A stretch of 64,000 bases of DNA from an uncultured Gammaproteobacteria bacterium. Lineage in GTDB: Bacteria; Pseudomonadota; Gammaproteobacteria; Pseudomonadales; Pseudohongiellaceae. Positions 19,452 through 29,826 of the stretch are shown here, one piece after another. The translations under genes and the position numbers were made by a program. The stretch covers positions 186,001-250,000 of the forward strand of contig CAJXVC010000002.1 in the NCBI GenBank assembly GCA_913060975.1, in the 5' to 3' direction. The notes under the pieces were generated by a model, which did no database searches, had not been told where the DNA came from, and saw only the letters and a program-made list of their open reading frames with translations. The number at the start of each line of letters is the position of its first letter. Positions within the stretch are counted from its first letter, which is position 1.

Positions 19452-19802
19452 GTGAAGCGAGTTTACAGCGCCGATAGTGTGGCGATGGCCTGGCATATTC
19501 ACAACATGTTGGAGTATCACGGGATCGCGACAGTACTGCGCAATATGAATCTGTTCTCGGTTGCGGGTGAACTGCCAGTATCAGAGTGCCTCCCAGAAGT
19601 CTGGGTGAGCAATGATCTGGATTTTCGCTATGCCGAACAATTGGTGCAAGAAGCCAATCAGCCTCAGTCTGCCGAGTTGGCAGGCGAGCCGGATTGGCAA
19701 TGTCCGTCTTGTCATGAAAATAACGCCGCCACGTTTGATATCTGCTGGCAGTGTCAGATGTCGCGTCATCAGGAATTAACCGATCAGCAAAGTGACGCTT
19801 GA
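19452..19802 (+). CDS. DUF2007-type protein with a zinc ribbon
   Basis: 116 aa from a GTG start with GGAG upstream. The N-terminal 70 residues (VKRVYSADSVAMAWHIHNML, then GIATVLRN and LPEVWVSNDLDFRYAEQLV) match the DUF2007 signal-transducer-like fold, related to PII-like ferredoxin folds. The C-terminal part has WQCPSCHENNAATFDICWQC, a RanBP2-like zinc ribbon with four Cys. Function unknown; binding of a protein or nucleic acid through the ribbon is possible. It lies between murJ and an overlapping membrane-anchored gene. Confidence 0.82.
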   Translation: MKRVYSADSVAMAWHIHNMLEYHGIATVLRNMNLFSVAGELPVSECLPEVWVSNDLDFRYAEQLVQEANQPQSAELAGEPDWQCPSCHENNAATFDICWQCQMSRHQELTDQQSDA

Positions 19803-20652
19803 GCGCCAGCCAGGCTTGTTAGATGAAATTATGAACAATCCAGAAAAAGAGCACAGCGAATGTTTGCAACCTACCGCGATACAGCTCTCCCAGGCGCGCG
19901 CGCTGGGGCTGGATTTGGAGAACTTGTCTGATGCAGCGGCTTTGGTTCACGCCATGGATGAGCATCTGGGTAAGAAAGCCATCGAGTGGCAAGCTTATTG
20001 GTACGTAATGAGCGTTTGGCGAGATTTGCAAAATGGGCAGTGGCAGACACCCAAAGACAGCGGTCTGGATGATGCCACTCTGGAGTCGGTCCTACGCAAG
20101 TTTCTAGAGCGCCGTGAAACGCGTTATTCACTGACTCGAGTGCTGGCTGAAAGTCGGTATCGCTATAGCCTTGTCAGCTTCGCTGAGCGACGGGATATGC
20201 AGGAGTTGGCGCTGACCAGAACAACAAAGGCTTACCGGTTTGCAGTTGCTGCGCTATCGGAAGTAGCTCTCGCATCAGCCGAAGCCCCCATTAATGCCAG
20301 TGCAGATGCTTCTGACCCGGAGCCAGATAGAGCAGATTCAAGCACATCGAAATCGATTGTTGATCGCCGCGCGGCACGTCGTGCACGCGAGTTCGATAGC
20401 GCTGTAGCGTCGGTGGCCAGATCTGTTAATGACATGCAAGAAAAACCGGCGACGAATCTGGCTCGGCCAGTCGCCGAGCTTTCTGATGAAGAATACAGCG
20501 AACTACAGGAAGTTCTGCAAGACGATGAGAGCGAGATAAAGATTGTCCATTCGCGCCGGCGTCTTGGTGTATCGGGAGAAAGGGTGAGTTTGCTGCTTGG
20601 GCTTGTTACTGGTCTGCTGTTTTTTGTAGCCGCACAATGGGTTTTGTTTTGA
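19792..20652 (+). CDS. Uncharacterised protein with C-terminal membrane anchor
   Basis: 286 aa if it starts at GTG 19792, overlapping the previous gene by 11 bases; ATG 19831 (273 aa) is an alternative. Not recognised. An N-terminal helical region (about 28-160) is followed by a low-complexity Ala/Ser/Asp linker, an acidic segment (LSDEEYSELQEVLQDDESE) and one hydrophobic helix at the very end (VSLLLGLVTGLLFFVAAQWV), giving a tail-anchored topology with the bulk in the cytoplasm. Its coupling to the DUF2007 gene suggests a shared membrane-associated job. Confidence 0.72.
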   Translation: MTLERQPGLLDEIMNNPEKEHSECLQPTAIQLSQARALGLDLENLSDAAALVHAMDEHLGKKAIEWQAYWYVMSVWRDLQNGQWQTPKDSGLDDATLESVLRKFLERRETRYSLTRVLAESRYRYSLVSFAERRDMQELALTRTTKAYRFAVAALSEVALASAEAPINASADASDPEPDRADSSTSKSIVDRRAARRAREFDSAVASVARSVNDMQEKPATNLARPVAELSDEEYSELQEVLQDDESEIKIVHSRRRLGVSGERVSLLLGLVTGLLFFVAAQWVLF

Positions 20653-20674
20653 GTGATTGCGCGGACTGACAAAA

Positions 20675-21241
20675 TCAGGCGCGGGACATGAATTTCCCGG
20701 TCACTGTATTGATCTTGATAACCTCGCCGACAGATAAATATTCCGGCACTTGCACTTCCAGACCGGTATTGAGAACCGCTGTTTTAGTGCGGTTAGTCGC
20801 CGAAGAACCGGTTACCGGTGGTGGCGTCTCCACGACTTCCAGATTGACCGATTGCGGTAGTTCTATGGCCAGCAAATTGCCATCGACAATCAGCGCGATG
20901 ATATCTTCCTGCTGATCAACCAGATAGGGAATCTGTTCGGCAAGTTGGTCACGGTTCAATCCGTACTGGCTGAAATCCTCCTGATTCATGAAGTAATAGG
21001 TTTCGTCGTCAATATAGGAAAACTGTACGGCAACGCGAATGCAGTCAGCCACATTCAACAGATCCTCACCTTTGAAGGAGCCATCCAGTTTTTGCTGGGT
21101 TGTCAGGTTGTTGAAGCGAATCTTGTACAGCGTCGCAGCGCCTCGCGAAGAGGGCGATTTGGCTTCAACTTGTTTGACGATATGTGGGATACCGTCAATC
21201 TCGACGATCATTCCTCTTTTCAGTTCACTGGCTTTAGGCAT
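20675..21241 (-). CDS. efpL: Elongation factor P-like protein EfpL (YeiP)
   Basis: 188 aa with three OB-type domains as in EF-P. It matches E. coli YeiP rather than EF-P: start MPKASELKRGMIVEIDGIPH, loop KSPSSRGAATLYKIRF with Arg at the tip where EF-P has a modified Lys, and ELPQSVNLEVVETPPPV. EfpL relieves ribosome stalling at proline-containing and some other motifs without needing Lys modification. The gene is alone, divergent from the DAHP synthase gene with a 242-base gap. Confidence 0.93.
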   Translation of the reverse strand: MPKASELKRGMIVEIDGIPHIVKQVEAKSPSSRGAATLYKIRFNNLTTQQKLDGSFKGEDLLNVADCIRVAVQFSYIDDETYYFMNQEDFSQYGLNRDQLAEQIPYLVDQQEDIIALIVDGNLLAIELPQSVNLEVVETPPPVTGSSATNRTKTAVLNTGLEVQVPEYLSVGEVIKINTVTGKFMSRA

Positions 21242-21483
21242 GGGGTTTCAAGGGCTCTGTAGTTTGGCTGGCAGTTGCTGTCGGTCTGGTGCTTGTCGCC
21301 TGGCCTGCACAGGTAGAACCCGTGGTAGCTTGCGTCATGCAGCCGGCAAGTTAGCCGAAGCCGCGGCGGGGTGCAAGCCTGTGCTTGTTCAGGCCTGGTG
21401 GTGTGGATTGCGTGCAGGACCTTTGAGTTAGGCGGCGATTTCTTCCATAATCCCCCACCTTGCGAATTGTAGTGAAGAAAATC

Positions 21484-22560
21484 ATGGCCAAGAAGACCAA
21501 AGAAATCGAAAACTACCATATCATCGGGCACGACCTGTTGACCCCGCCGGATGACGTTAAAGCCGAGTTTCCGCTGGCTGGCGCCGCATTGGAAACTGTC
21601 AGACAAGGGCATCGTTCGGTCAAGGGCATCCTCGACCGTACTGATCCACGGCTGATCGTAGTGGTAGGGCCTTGCTCCATTCACAATCCGGAGGAGGCGC
21701 TGGACTATGCGCACCGCCTCAAATCTCTGGCCGACGAAGTAGCTGATGAGTTGTTACTGGTCATGCGTGTTTATTTTGAAAAGCCGCGCACATCGGTAGG
21801 CTGGGAAGGGCTCATCTATGACCCCTATCTGGATGGCACTCACCGAATTGATCAGGGAATCCGCATCGGTCGAAAATTGATGCTTGATATTGCTGAGTTG
21901 GGATTGCCAATCGGTATCGAAGCGCTCGATCTTATTTCGCCTCAGTATCTGCAAGATTTGGTGAGCTGGACGGCCATTGGTGCGCGAACTACTGAGTCGC
22001 CAACACACCGTAATCTGGCTAGTGGTATTTCCTCAGCAGTCGGTTTCAAAAATAACGTCGATGGTGATTTGATGGTGGCAATCAATGCCATTCGTTCCGC
22101 ATCGGCGCCGCACAGTTTTATTAGTGTGACCGGTGAAGGCAGGGTGGCCGTCTTCCGTACCGAAGGTAATCCGCATTGTCACGTCATTCTACGTGGCGGC
22201 AGGTCACCCAATTATGATGCCGCCAGTGTCGCTGCATGTGAGCAGCAGCTCAGCAAAGCCGGTCACTCAGCCAACTTGATGATTGACTGTAGTCATGGCA
22301 ATTCCCAGAAAGACCCGCAACGGCAACTTGATGTGCTTAAAGCCATTGCCGAACAAGTCGACCAGGGCAATGATTCAATTATCGGCTTGATGCTGGAGAG
22401 TAATCTTGAAGAAGGTAATCAACCGATCCCTGATGATTTGAGTGAGATCAAACCGGGCGTGTCGATAACTGATGCCTGTCTTGGCTGGCCGGCTACTGAA
22501 CAAGCAGTCAGAGACTTTGCGGCTCGGGTTCGTGAGCCGTTGAAAAAACGTCGCGCTTGA
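21484..22560 (+). CDS. 3-deoxy-7-phosphoheptulonate synthase (DAHP synthase, AroG type)
   Basis: 358 aa from ATG 21484; a longer frame begins at TTG 21460. First step of aromatic amino acid synthesis, joining phosphoenolpyruvate and erythrose 4-phosphate. Class I-alpha hallmarks: VVVGPCSIHNPEEAL, VYFEKPRTSVGWEGLI, GARTTESPTHRNLASG, HVILRGG and MIDCSHGNSQK. Which amino acid inhibits it (Phe, Tyr or Trp) cannot be told safely, so no symbol is assigned. It is followed 82 bases later by a universal stress protein gene. Confidence 0.95.
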   Translation: MAKKTKEIENYHIIGHDLLTPPDDVKAEFPLAGAALETVRQGHRSVKGILDRTDPRLIVVVGPCSIHNPEEALDYAHRLKSLADEVADELLLVMRVYFEKPRTSVGWEGLIYDPYLDGTHRIDQGIRIGRKLMLDIAELGLPIGIEALDLISPQYLQDLVSWTAIGARTTESPTHRNLASGISSAVGFKNNVDGDLMVAINAIRSASAPHSFISVTGEGRVAVFRTEGNPHCHVILRGGRSPNYDAASVAACEQQLSKAGHSANLMIDCSHGNSQKDPQRQLDVLKAIAEQVDQGNDSIIGLMLESNLEEGNQPIPDDLSEIKPGVSITDACLGWPATEQAVRDFAARVREPLKKRRA

Positions 22561-22642
22561 CCTAAATCAATCGCTAATACCCAGAGCGGCGGTAAGCTTG
22601 GCTTTCAAACTAAAGGGCAGAGATTGTCCTCATGAGAAAGCA

Positions 22643-23083
22643 ATGGCTCGATTCAGCAAGGTACTGTTGGCGCTCGATCTGGAATCCTGTTCTGGTAATC
22701 TTATTGATCGCGTACTCCAAACCTGTGTTGAGGAGTTTGCCGCGATACATGTCGTGCATGTCGTTAGAAAGAGCATGTGCGACCTCTCTGAACTACACAG
22801 CAAGCAAGGTCTTGCTCCGCATGCGCGTCGTGACATTGATCATATGATGTTGCGGTTGCGTGATTTACTGCGCAGTCACGGTCTGATCATCCCCAGTACG
22901 AATTTGCATATACGTTTTGGCGAGCCGGCGGCGGAAATCAAGCGACTGGGAAAAGAGCTGCAGGCAGATTTGTTGATTGTGGGAAGTCAGAACAAAGGCG
23001 AGCAATGGTTGCCACTGCCCGGCCCAACGACCAATTGTGTGCTACAGGGTAGTACGGCCGATGTGATGGCGATCCGGGTCTGA
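22643..23083 (+). CDS. Universal stress protein (UspA family)
   Basis: 146 aa from ATG 22643 with GAGA five bases upstream. The start MARFSKVLLALDLE and the end ADLLIVGSQNKGE with a final TADVMAIRV strand are the UspA Rossmann-like fold. The nucleotide-binding G-2x-G-9x-G(S/T) signature is imperfect (GSQNKGEQWLPLPGPTTNCV), so ATP binding is uncertain. The role in stress survival is a family-level guess. Confidence 0.8.
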   Translation: MARFSKVLLALDLESCSGNLIDRVLQTCVEEFAAIHVVHVVRKSMCDLSELHSKQGLAPHARRDIDHMMLRLRDLLRSHGLIIPSTNLHIRFGEPAAEIKRLGKELQADLLIVGSQNKGEQWLPLPGPTTNCVLQGSTADVMAIRV

Positions 23084-23119
23084 CGTTAAACGCTTAACGC
23101 CAAACCCGAAGACCAGATG

Positions 23120-24316
23120 TTAGCCTTTAAGAACAGCTGCCAGGCTGTTGGCCAGGTATTCGATGTTGCTGTCATTGATGCCAGCCACATTGATACGACT
23201 CGAATTGACCAGATAGATGCTGTAATCATTAACCAGCTTTTGCACCTGCTCAACATTCGTGCCCAGAAAAGAAAACATCCCTTTCTCGCGTTCGATAAAC
23301 GAAAAATCCGTATCAACACCAGCTGCATTGATTTGCGCAACAAGTTGCGAGCGCAAACCGTTGATGCGGTTACGCATGGCTGTCAGTTCGGCATCCCATT
23401 CGCTGCTCAGCTCAGGGCGCGTCATGATGGTGGCGACAATGGCGGCACCGTGATCGGGCGGCATGGAGTACATGGCGCGTGCACCGGCAGCGATAAGTGT
23501 GGTCGCGATGGCGGCTGCGTTGTCGTTTTCCGAGATTAACGTCAGCGCGCCCGTGCGCTCTCGATAGAGACCATAGTTCTTGGAGCAGGAGCTGACTACG
23601 ATCAGTTCTGGTAGCGCTTCGGCGAGTAGCCGAACACCGTAGACATCTTCTTCAAGGCCATCACCCAGCCCCTGATAGGCCAGATCGATAAACACCGTAA
23701 AACCCTGCTTGAGAGCGACGTCTTTGATCTGCTGCCATTGCTCGTGGCTCAGGTCGGCACCACATGGGTTATGACAACAGCCGTGTATCAATACCAGGTC
23801 GCCGGCCGGTATCTTGCTCAGGCAGGCTAGCATTTCATCGAAACGCACTGTATGAGTGCTGTAGTCGTAGTAGGGGTATTGCTCGATTTTCAGTCCGGCG
23901 GAACCCAGCAGCGGCACATGGTTGGCCCAGGTTGGGTCACTGACCCAGACGGTGGCATCCGCATTGGCTTTGTAAATGAATTCTGCAGCCAGACGCAGAC
24001 CGCCACAGCCGCCCGGAGCCTGTACAGTCACGCGGCGTTTGCCCAGAGACTCCAGCAGCGGTTTGCCGAATACCAACTCGGCAATGGCATCATTAAACTC
24101 GGCGGCACCAGTAGGGCCTATGTAAGTCTTGCTGGCTTGCTCTTCCAGAATCAGGGCTTCGGCTTTTTTCACTGCGGTCATGACCGGTGTATTGCCATCG
24201 GCATCTTTGTAGACGCCCACACCCAAATCGATTTTCTTGGGGTTGGTGTCGGTGCGATAGGCAGCCATTAAACCAAGGATGGGATCAGAGGGAAGCGCTT
24301 GCAGAGATTGAAACAT
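23120..24316 (-). CDS. Aromatic/aspartate aminotransferase (AspC/TyrB type)
   Basis: 398 aa, class I fold. It moves the amino group between aspartate or aromatic amino acids and 2-oxoglutarate using pyridoxal phosphate. LGVGVYKDADGNTPVM at the start, HGCCHNPCGADLS (Asn and Pro of the PLP site), FIDLAYQGLGDGLEED and SSCSKNYGLYRERTGAL, with the Schiff-base Lys, are all clear. Substrate preference between AspC and TyrB is not decided. It converges with the universal stress gene and is preceded by folD on the same strand, 13 bases upstream. Confidence 0.94.
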   Translation of the reverse strand: MFQSLQALPSDPILGLMAAYRTDTNPKKIDLGVGVYKDADGNTPVMTAVKKAEALILEEQASKTYIGPTGAAEFNDAIAELVFGKPLLESLGKRRVTVQAPGGCGGLRLAAEFIYKANADATVWVSDPTWANHVPLLGSAGLKIEQYPYYDYSTHTVRFDEMLACLSKIPAGDLVLIHGCCHNPCGADLSHEQWQQIKDVALKQGFTVFIDLAYQGLGDGLEEDVYGVRLLAEALPELIVVSSCSKNYGLYRERTGALTLISENDNAAAIATTLIAAGARAMYSMPPDHGAAIVATIMTRPELSSEWDAELTAMRNRINGLRSQLVAQINAAGVDTDFSFIEREKGMFSFLGTNVEQVQKLVNDYSIYLVNSSRINVAGINDSNIEYLANSLAAVLKG

Positions 24317-24329
24317 GTTGGACTCTCTT

Positions 24330-25208
24330 TTAACGAAGGTAAGCTTTCAGGGTATTTTGCAATAATGAGGCGCGCGTCATTGGACCCACGCCACCGGGTA
24401 CCGGGGTGATGTAGCTGCATTTGTCACTCACCGCGGCAAAATCCACATCACCGACCAGACGAAAACCACTAGCACGACTGGCGTCTTCGATTCGCGTGAT
24501 GCCAACATCGATGACAATAGCGTCCGGTTTGACCATGCTGGCGTCAACGAATTCGGCTTTGCCGATCGCCGCAATCAGAATGTCGGCACTGGCACACAGT
24601 TCTTTCAGGTTGTTGGTACGGCTGTGCGCCAAGGTCACAGTGCAATTGCCTGGTTTGGTATTGCGTGACATCAGGATCGACATCGGCGTACCAACGATAT
24701 TGCTGCGCCCAAGCACGACACAGTGTTTGCCTTCGGTATCGATGTGGTAACGGGCCAGCAATTCCATAATGCCATTAGGCGTGGCTGACACAAAGGTCGG
24801 CAGGCCGAGACACAGATTGCCAACATTCTGCGGGCAGAAGCCATCGACATCCTTGCCTGGGTCAATAGCGACGGTGATCTTGTGCTCATCGATTTGCGAA
24901 GGTAGCGGCAACTGCACGATAAAACCGTCTATCTGGTCGTTGTCGTTTAGCTGACTGATTTGTTGCAGTAGCTCCGCCTCGCTGACTGACTCGGCAAAGC
25001 GCAGCAGGGTAGACGTAAAACCCACTTCCTCGCAGTCTTTAACCTTGTTGGCAACATAGGTTTCACTGGCGCCATCGCTACCTACCAAAATAGCAGCAAG
25101 ATGAGGAGCCCGTTTGCCAGAGGCTTTGATCTGCTGAACCTTGGCGGCGATCTCCTCACGAATTTGTTGCGAGCAAGACTTGCCATCGAGTAATTGCATG
25201 GTGTTCAT
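24330..25208 (-). CDS. folD: Methylenetetrahydrofolate dehydrogenase / cyclohydrolase
   Basis: 292 aa; ATG 25199 is a second possible start. It interconverts 5,10-methylene-, methenyl- and 10-formyl-tetrahydrofolate with NADP+. Signatures: [20 protein letters not shown] (catalytic Lys), [12 protein letters not shown], the PGKDVDGF segment, [17 protein letters not shown] (NADP site) and the end [16 protein letters not shown]. It heads a reverse-strand set with gloA and frmA upstream and purU divergent, a one-carbon group. Confidence 0.97.
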   Translation of the reverse strand: MNTMQLLDGKSCSQQIREEIAAKVQQIKASGKRAPHLAAILVGSDGASETYVANKVKDCEEVGFTSTLLRFAESVSEAELLQQISQLNDNDQIDGFIVQLPLPSQIDEHKITVAIDPGKDVDGFCPQNVGNLCLGLPTFVSATPNGIMELLARYHIDTEGKHCVVLGRSNIVGTPMSILMSRNTKPGNCTVTLAHSRTNNLKELCASADILIAAIGKAEFVDASMVKPDAIVIDVGITRIEDASRASGFRLVGDVDFAAVSDKCSYITPVPGGVGPMTRASLLQNTLKAYLR

Positions 25209-25338
25209 TCCGGATTAATAGACTTGCCACTTTCGGTCAGTTCAGACTGTTAATACAGACCTAGGGAGAGACCTGGAGGGTAGGGTGCCCGAAGAGCCGG
25301 TATCATAACCAAGAGGCGATGCCAGCTCAAGCCAGAGC

Positions 25339-25758
25339 TCACCAGGAGCCAGTGTTTTCCATGCTGGACCAGGGTTCGGCCGGCGGCAATGGATCGCCGC
25401 TCTGCAGAAGCTCGATGGAAATATTGTCGGGTGAGCGCACGAAGGCCATATGGCCATCTCGCGGTGGGCGGTTAATCGTCACACCGGCAGCCTGAAGTCG
25501 GGCGCAAGTCTCGTAGATGTTGTCGACCGCATAGGCCAGATGACCAAAGTTACGACCAGAGTCATATTCTTCCGGGTCCCAGTTGTAAGTCAGTTCGATC
25601 TGCGCAGCTTCATTGCCCGGTGCAGCCAGGAAAACGAGCGTAAAGCGGCCCGTGTCGCTGACCTTGCGGCGAATTTCTTCAAGCCCGAGTTTCTTGCAGT
25701 AAAAGTCCAGTGATGCATCCAGGTCACTGACCCGCACCATGGTGTGTAGATATTTCAT
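25339..25758 (-). CDS. gloA: Lactoylglutathione lyase (glyoxalase I)
   Basis: 139 aa VOC-fold protein. The four metal ligands of E. coli GloA are matched: His5 in YLHTMVRV, Glu55 in IELTYNW, His73 in GHLAYAV and Glu116 in SIELLQ. The [14 protein letters not shown] stretch is also GloA-like; the glycine-rich lid before the last strand is shorter than in E. coli. It turns the methylglyoxal-glutathione adduct into lactoylglutathione. It neighbours frmA, which also works on a glutathione adduct, so aldehyde detoxification is the likely shared theme. Confidence 0.85.
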   Translation of the reverse strand: MKYLHTMVRVSDLDASLDFYCKKLGLEEIRRKVSDTGRFTLVFLAAPGNEAAQIELTYNWDPEEYDSGRNFGHLAYAVDNIYETCARLQAAGVTINRPPRDGHMAFVRSPDNISIELLQSGDPLPPAEPWSSMENTGSW

Positions 25759-25804
25759 GTCGTCTCCGGTGGCGTGTGAGATTGTCGGCGGCAGTCAGTT
25801 GGCT

Positions 25805-27001
<1,197 letters not shown>

Positions 27002-27069
27002 CTATCATTGGGCCGCTTTTAATCAGGCCGATACTTAATCAGGCCGGTACTAAACAGGGAAGCCTCTTC

Positions 27070-27939
27070 ATGGAATCGAACCAGCCAGCCAAATATGTAC
27101 TCACTGTAGCCTGTCCGGAAACCAATGGTATTGTGCGCGCAGTCAGTGATTTTTTATATCAACGTGGTGCGACTATCTATGAGGCTGCCCAACACCGTGA
27201 TCCGATCATCAATCAGTTCTTTATGCGGGTGGAATTTGAGGAAGTGGAGTCGCGCCTGCCGGACTTGTCACAATTACGCGTTGATTTTGCTTCGGTTGCC
27301 CGACAATTCGCAATGCAAGCGGATTTTTTCGATCTGGCAACGCCAAGCCGAATGCTGCTGGCCGTTTCCAATCACGGTCATTGCCTGAATGATATTTTGC
27401 ACCGTTGGGAGTCGGGAGCGTTGCCGGCCACAATCGTCGGTGTCATTTCCAATCATGAAGTGTTTCGCGAGCTGACAGAATGGTATGGCCTGCCGTTTCA
27501 CTACTTGCCAATTACACCGGAAGGCAAAGCGGAACAGGAGCAGCGATTACTCGAGATCATGCGCTCAGAAAAAGTCGATGTGCTGGCGCTGGCGCGCTAT
27601 ATGCAAATTTTGTCAGGCGAATTCTGCGCGGAAATAGGAAACAGGGCGATTAACATTCATCATTCCTTCTTGCCTGGCTTCAAAGGTGCCGATCCATATC
27701 GCCAGGCTTATAATCGCGGTGTGAAAATAATTGGTGCCACGGCGCACTATGTGACAGCGGATCTGGATGAAGGGCCGATAATTGAACAAACCGTTGAAAA
27801 GATCGATCACAATTGTGATATCGACGAGTTGCGACAAATTGGTCGTGATGCCGAATGCGTCGCTTTTGCGCGTGCACTTAAATGGCACTGCGAGCACCGT
27901 ATAATCGTCAATGGCAACAAGACGATAGTATTCCGTTAA
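27070..27939 (+). CDS. purU: Formyltetrahydrofolate deformylase
   Basis: 289 aa from ATG 27070 with GGGAAG upstream. An N-terminal ACT domain (LTVACPETNGIVRAVSDFL) is followed by the formyltransferase-like hydrolase domain with NIHHSFLPGFKGADPYRQA and IGATAHYVTADLDEGPII, containing the catalytic Asn, His and Asp. It releases formate from 10-formyl-THF, feeding PurT or balancing the folate pool; with FrmA, formate handling forms a small route. Transcribed away from frmA. Confidence 0.95.
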   Translation: MESNQPAKYVLTVACPETNGIVRAVSDFLYQRGATIYEAAQHRDPIINQFFMRVEFEEVESRLPDLSQLRVDFASVARQFAMQADFFDLATPSRMLLAVSNHGHCLNDILHRWESGALPATIVGVISNHEVFRELTEWYGLPFHYLPITPEGKAEQEQRLLEIMRSEKVDVLALARYMQILSGEFCAEIGNRAINIHHSFLPGFKGADPYRQAYNRGVKIIGATAHYVTADLDEGPIIEQTVEKIDHNCDIDELRQIGRDAECVAFARALKWHCEHRIIVNGNKTIVFR

Positions 27940-28064
27940 TAGCTGGCGCTGGCGCTGGGTCGACTAACCGGCTAACATCTCGCGCTTGCCAGTTTTCAGG
28001 TATCGCAGTTGACTGGCCGCCACCGCATTCACTTTTATTTATTTAACTATCGGGTTTGTGCAGC

Positions 28065-28772
28065 ATGGAAATTGCCGCGGCAATTGCAGTAATTTTTATT
28101 GGCTCCTATGTGCAAAGTTCGATTGGGTTTGGGCTGGCCATTATCGCGGCGCCCGTGCTGTTTTTTATCGACCCTTCCTATGTGCCCGCGCCAATCACGG
28201 TTTCTGCATTAACGCTATCTCTGGCTAATGCGTTCAAGCATCGCCATGCGATCTCATTTGCCGGCCTGAAATATGCCATAGTCGGTCGGGTCCCCGGCAC
28301 TATTGCTGGCGGCCTGTTACTGGTGGTGATCGATCAGCGCCAGTTGGCATTGTATCTGGGCTTTACTGTGCTGATCGCGGTGGCAATCAGTATGAGCAGT
28401 TTTCGATTTCGGCCAAGCAATGGGGCGATGCTCTCTGCAGGCTTCCTGTCAGGTTTTATGGGAACGAGTTCGTCTATTGGCGGGCCACCTATGGCTTTAG
28501 TCTTGCAACATGAAGCTGGGGATTATATCCGTGCCAATCTGGCCGCATTCTTTGTCGCCAGCTGTATCATGTCACTGTTCATGCTGACCTGGGTTGGTCG
28601 CTTTGGCAGCACTGAAGTTCTGCTTTCCCTGCCGCTTATGCCAGCGACACTCGCCGGTTATTGGCTGGCTATGCGTACACTAAAATACATCTCCCTGAGC
28701 AATCTTCGGCGTTTTTCATTGCTATTGTGCGCCGTGGCCGGTTCAGCAGCCGTATTCTCCTATTGGCTCTAG
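28065..28772 (+). CDS. TSUP-family permease (TauE/SafE type)
   Basis: 235 aa from ATG 28065, preceded by a weak ribosome site. About seven to eight hydrophobic helices; the N-terminal half has GSYVQSSIGFGLAIIAAPVL and the second half FLSGFMGTSSSIGGPPMAL, the repeated signature of the sulfite exporter TauE/SafE family. Members move sulfite, sulfoacetate or other organic anions through the inner membrane. Substrate not predictable. Confidence 0.87.
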   Translation: MEIAAAIAVIFIGSYVQSSIGFGLAIIAAPVLFFIDPSYVPAPITVSALTLSLANAFKHRHAISFAGLKYAIVGRVPGTIAGGLLLVVIDQRQLALYLGFTVLIAVAISMSSFRFRPSNGAMLSAGFLSGFMGTSSSIGGPPMALVLQHEAGDYIRANLAAFFVASCIMSLFMLTWVGRFGSTEVLLSLPLMPATLAGYWLAMRTLKYISLSNLRRFSLLLCAVAGSAAVFSYWL

Positions 28773-29075
28773 CGCGCTGGATTTTGGCTCTATCCCGGAA
28801 TAATATCGGGAGCAACCAGCTACTGAGTCCTGGCGCCTAAATTCTAACTCCCAGCTCCTTGTCCTTTGCGTGTAATATTCGCTGGAACTGCCAGAAAATG
28901 GCGTTCCAAGGGGGCGGTTGTGTTTGTTTAGAGCCCTGCCTTGTCACCAGCTAGGGCGTTTTTGCACCGCCCTGCCGGCAACCAGGTGAAGGTCAAACTT
29001 AACAGTCTGGACAATCCGTACTAAACTGACTGGCCCTGTTTGCTACTGGCACATAATAATAACTAGAGACTAACG
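28773..29075. other. Intergenic stretch before the TetR gene
   Basis: No gene. A short TCCCG/CGGGA inverted repeat at 28793-28811 lies about 20 bases after the permease stop and has no T tract. Nothing else recognisable; the region presumably holds the promoter of the TetR-type gene. Confidence 0.4.
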
Positions 29076-29822
29076 ATGACTAATTGGCCCGTTAATACCA
29101 GTATGGAAGCTTTCCGAAGAGCCTGGGTGCTCGAAGGAGAAGAGTTTTGGACCAGTGTATTTGTAATGCACCAGGACAAAATGCAGATCAAGAATCCGAA
29201 AATTGCGATCGGTAATCTTGAGAAAATTTTCACCGCCACGTTTCGCCTAGCCAACTCTAAAGGCTTTCAAGCCATGAGCCTGCGCGACCTCAGTCGCGAA
29301 ACGGGCATCAGTATGGGTGGCTTGTATGCTTACATCGGCAGCAAGAACGATCTGGCTTCAGTCATTGAAGGTGTGTTGCGCAATTACATCGACCGCGTCA
29401 TTGGCAGTTTGACCAATGAAGACCTGGGTCCGGTGGCAAGGCTGCGCGCTATCATCTTTGGCGAAATCTACATGACGCAAACTCTCAATCCCTGGTATTA
29501 CTTCTGTTTCATGGAATCCAAGGGGTTGGACCGCGAACAACAGCAACAGGCCATGGACCTGGAATTACGCTTTGACGGAATTTTGATTTCGGCGTTTGAG
29601 GCGGGTGTTAAAGAAGGCATTTTTGTCTGCGAGAAACCACAGATTCTGGCAGCTCAGGTTACGGCCAGCGTACAGCAATGGCACCTTAAACATTGGAAAT
29701 TCAAGCTGCGTGGCGTTAGCACTCAAGAGTATGCGCAGAGCGTGCTGGATAATTTATTGCGTTGTTTGCAGGCTGATGAAGCCGTCAGCGATTCGGAAGC
29801 AATGGTCCGCAAGCTCGCCTGA
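29076..29822 (+). CDS. TetR/AcrR-family transcriptional regulator
   Basis: 248 aa. The DNA-binding domain lies around residues 45-95: IFTATFRLANSKGFQAMSLRDL, then SRETGISMGGLYAYIGSKNDL, the TetR helix-turn-helix. About 40 residues precede it, longer than usual; later in-frame Met codons at positions 31 and 36 of the protein could be the real start. The C-terminal ligand domain is diverged. It converges with the acyltransferase gene (4 bases apart). Target and ligand unknown. Confidence 0.88.
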   Translation: MTNWPVNTSMEAFRRAWVLEGEEFWTSVFVMHQDKMQIKNPKIAIGNLEKIFTATFRLANSKGFQAMSLRDLSRETGISMGGLYAYIGSKNDLASVIEGVLRNYIDRVIGSLTNEDLGPVARLRAIIFGEIYMTQTLNPWYYFCFMESKGLDREQQQQAMDLELRFDGILISAFEAGVKEGIFVCEKPQILAAQVTASVQQWHLKHWKFKLRGVSTQEYAQSVLDNLLRCLQADEAVSDSEAMVRKLA

Positions 29823-29826
29823 TACC

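Noticed and set aside
23084..23100. CGTTAA / TTAACG inverted repeat as a terminator
   Set aside because: Six-base arms with four-base loop and no T tract; too weak.
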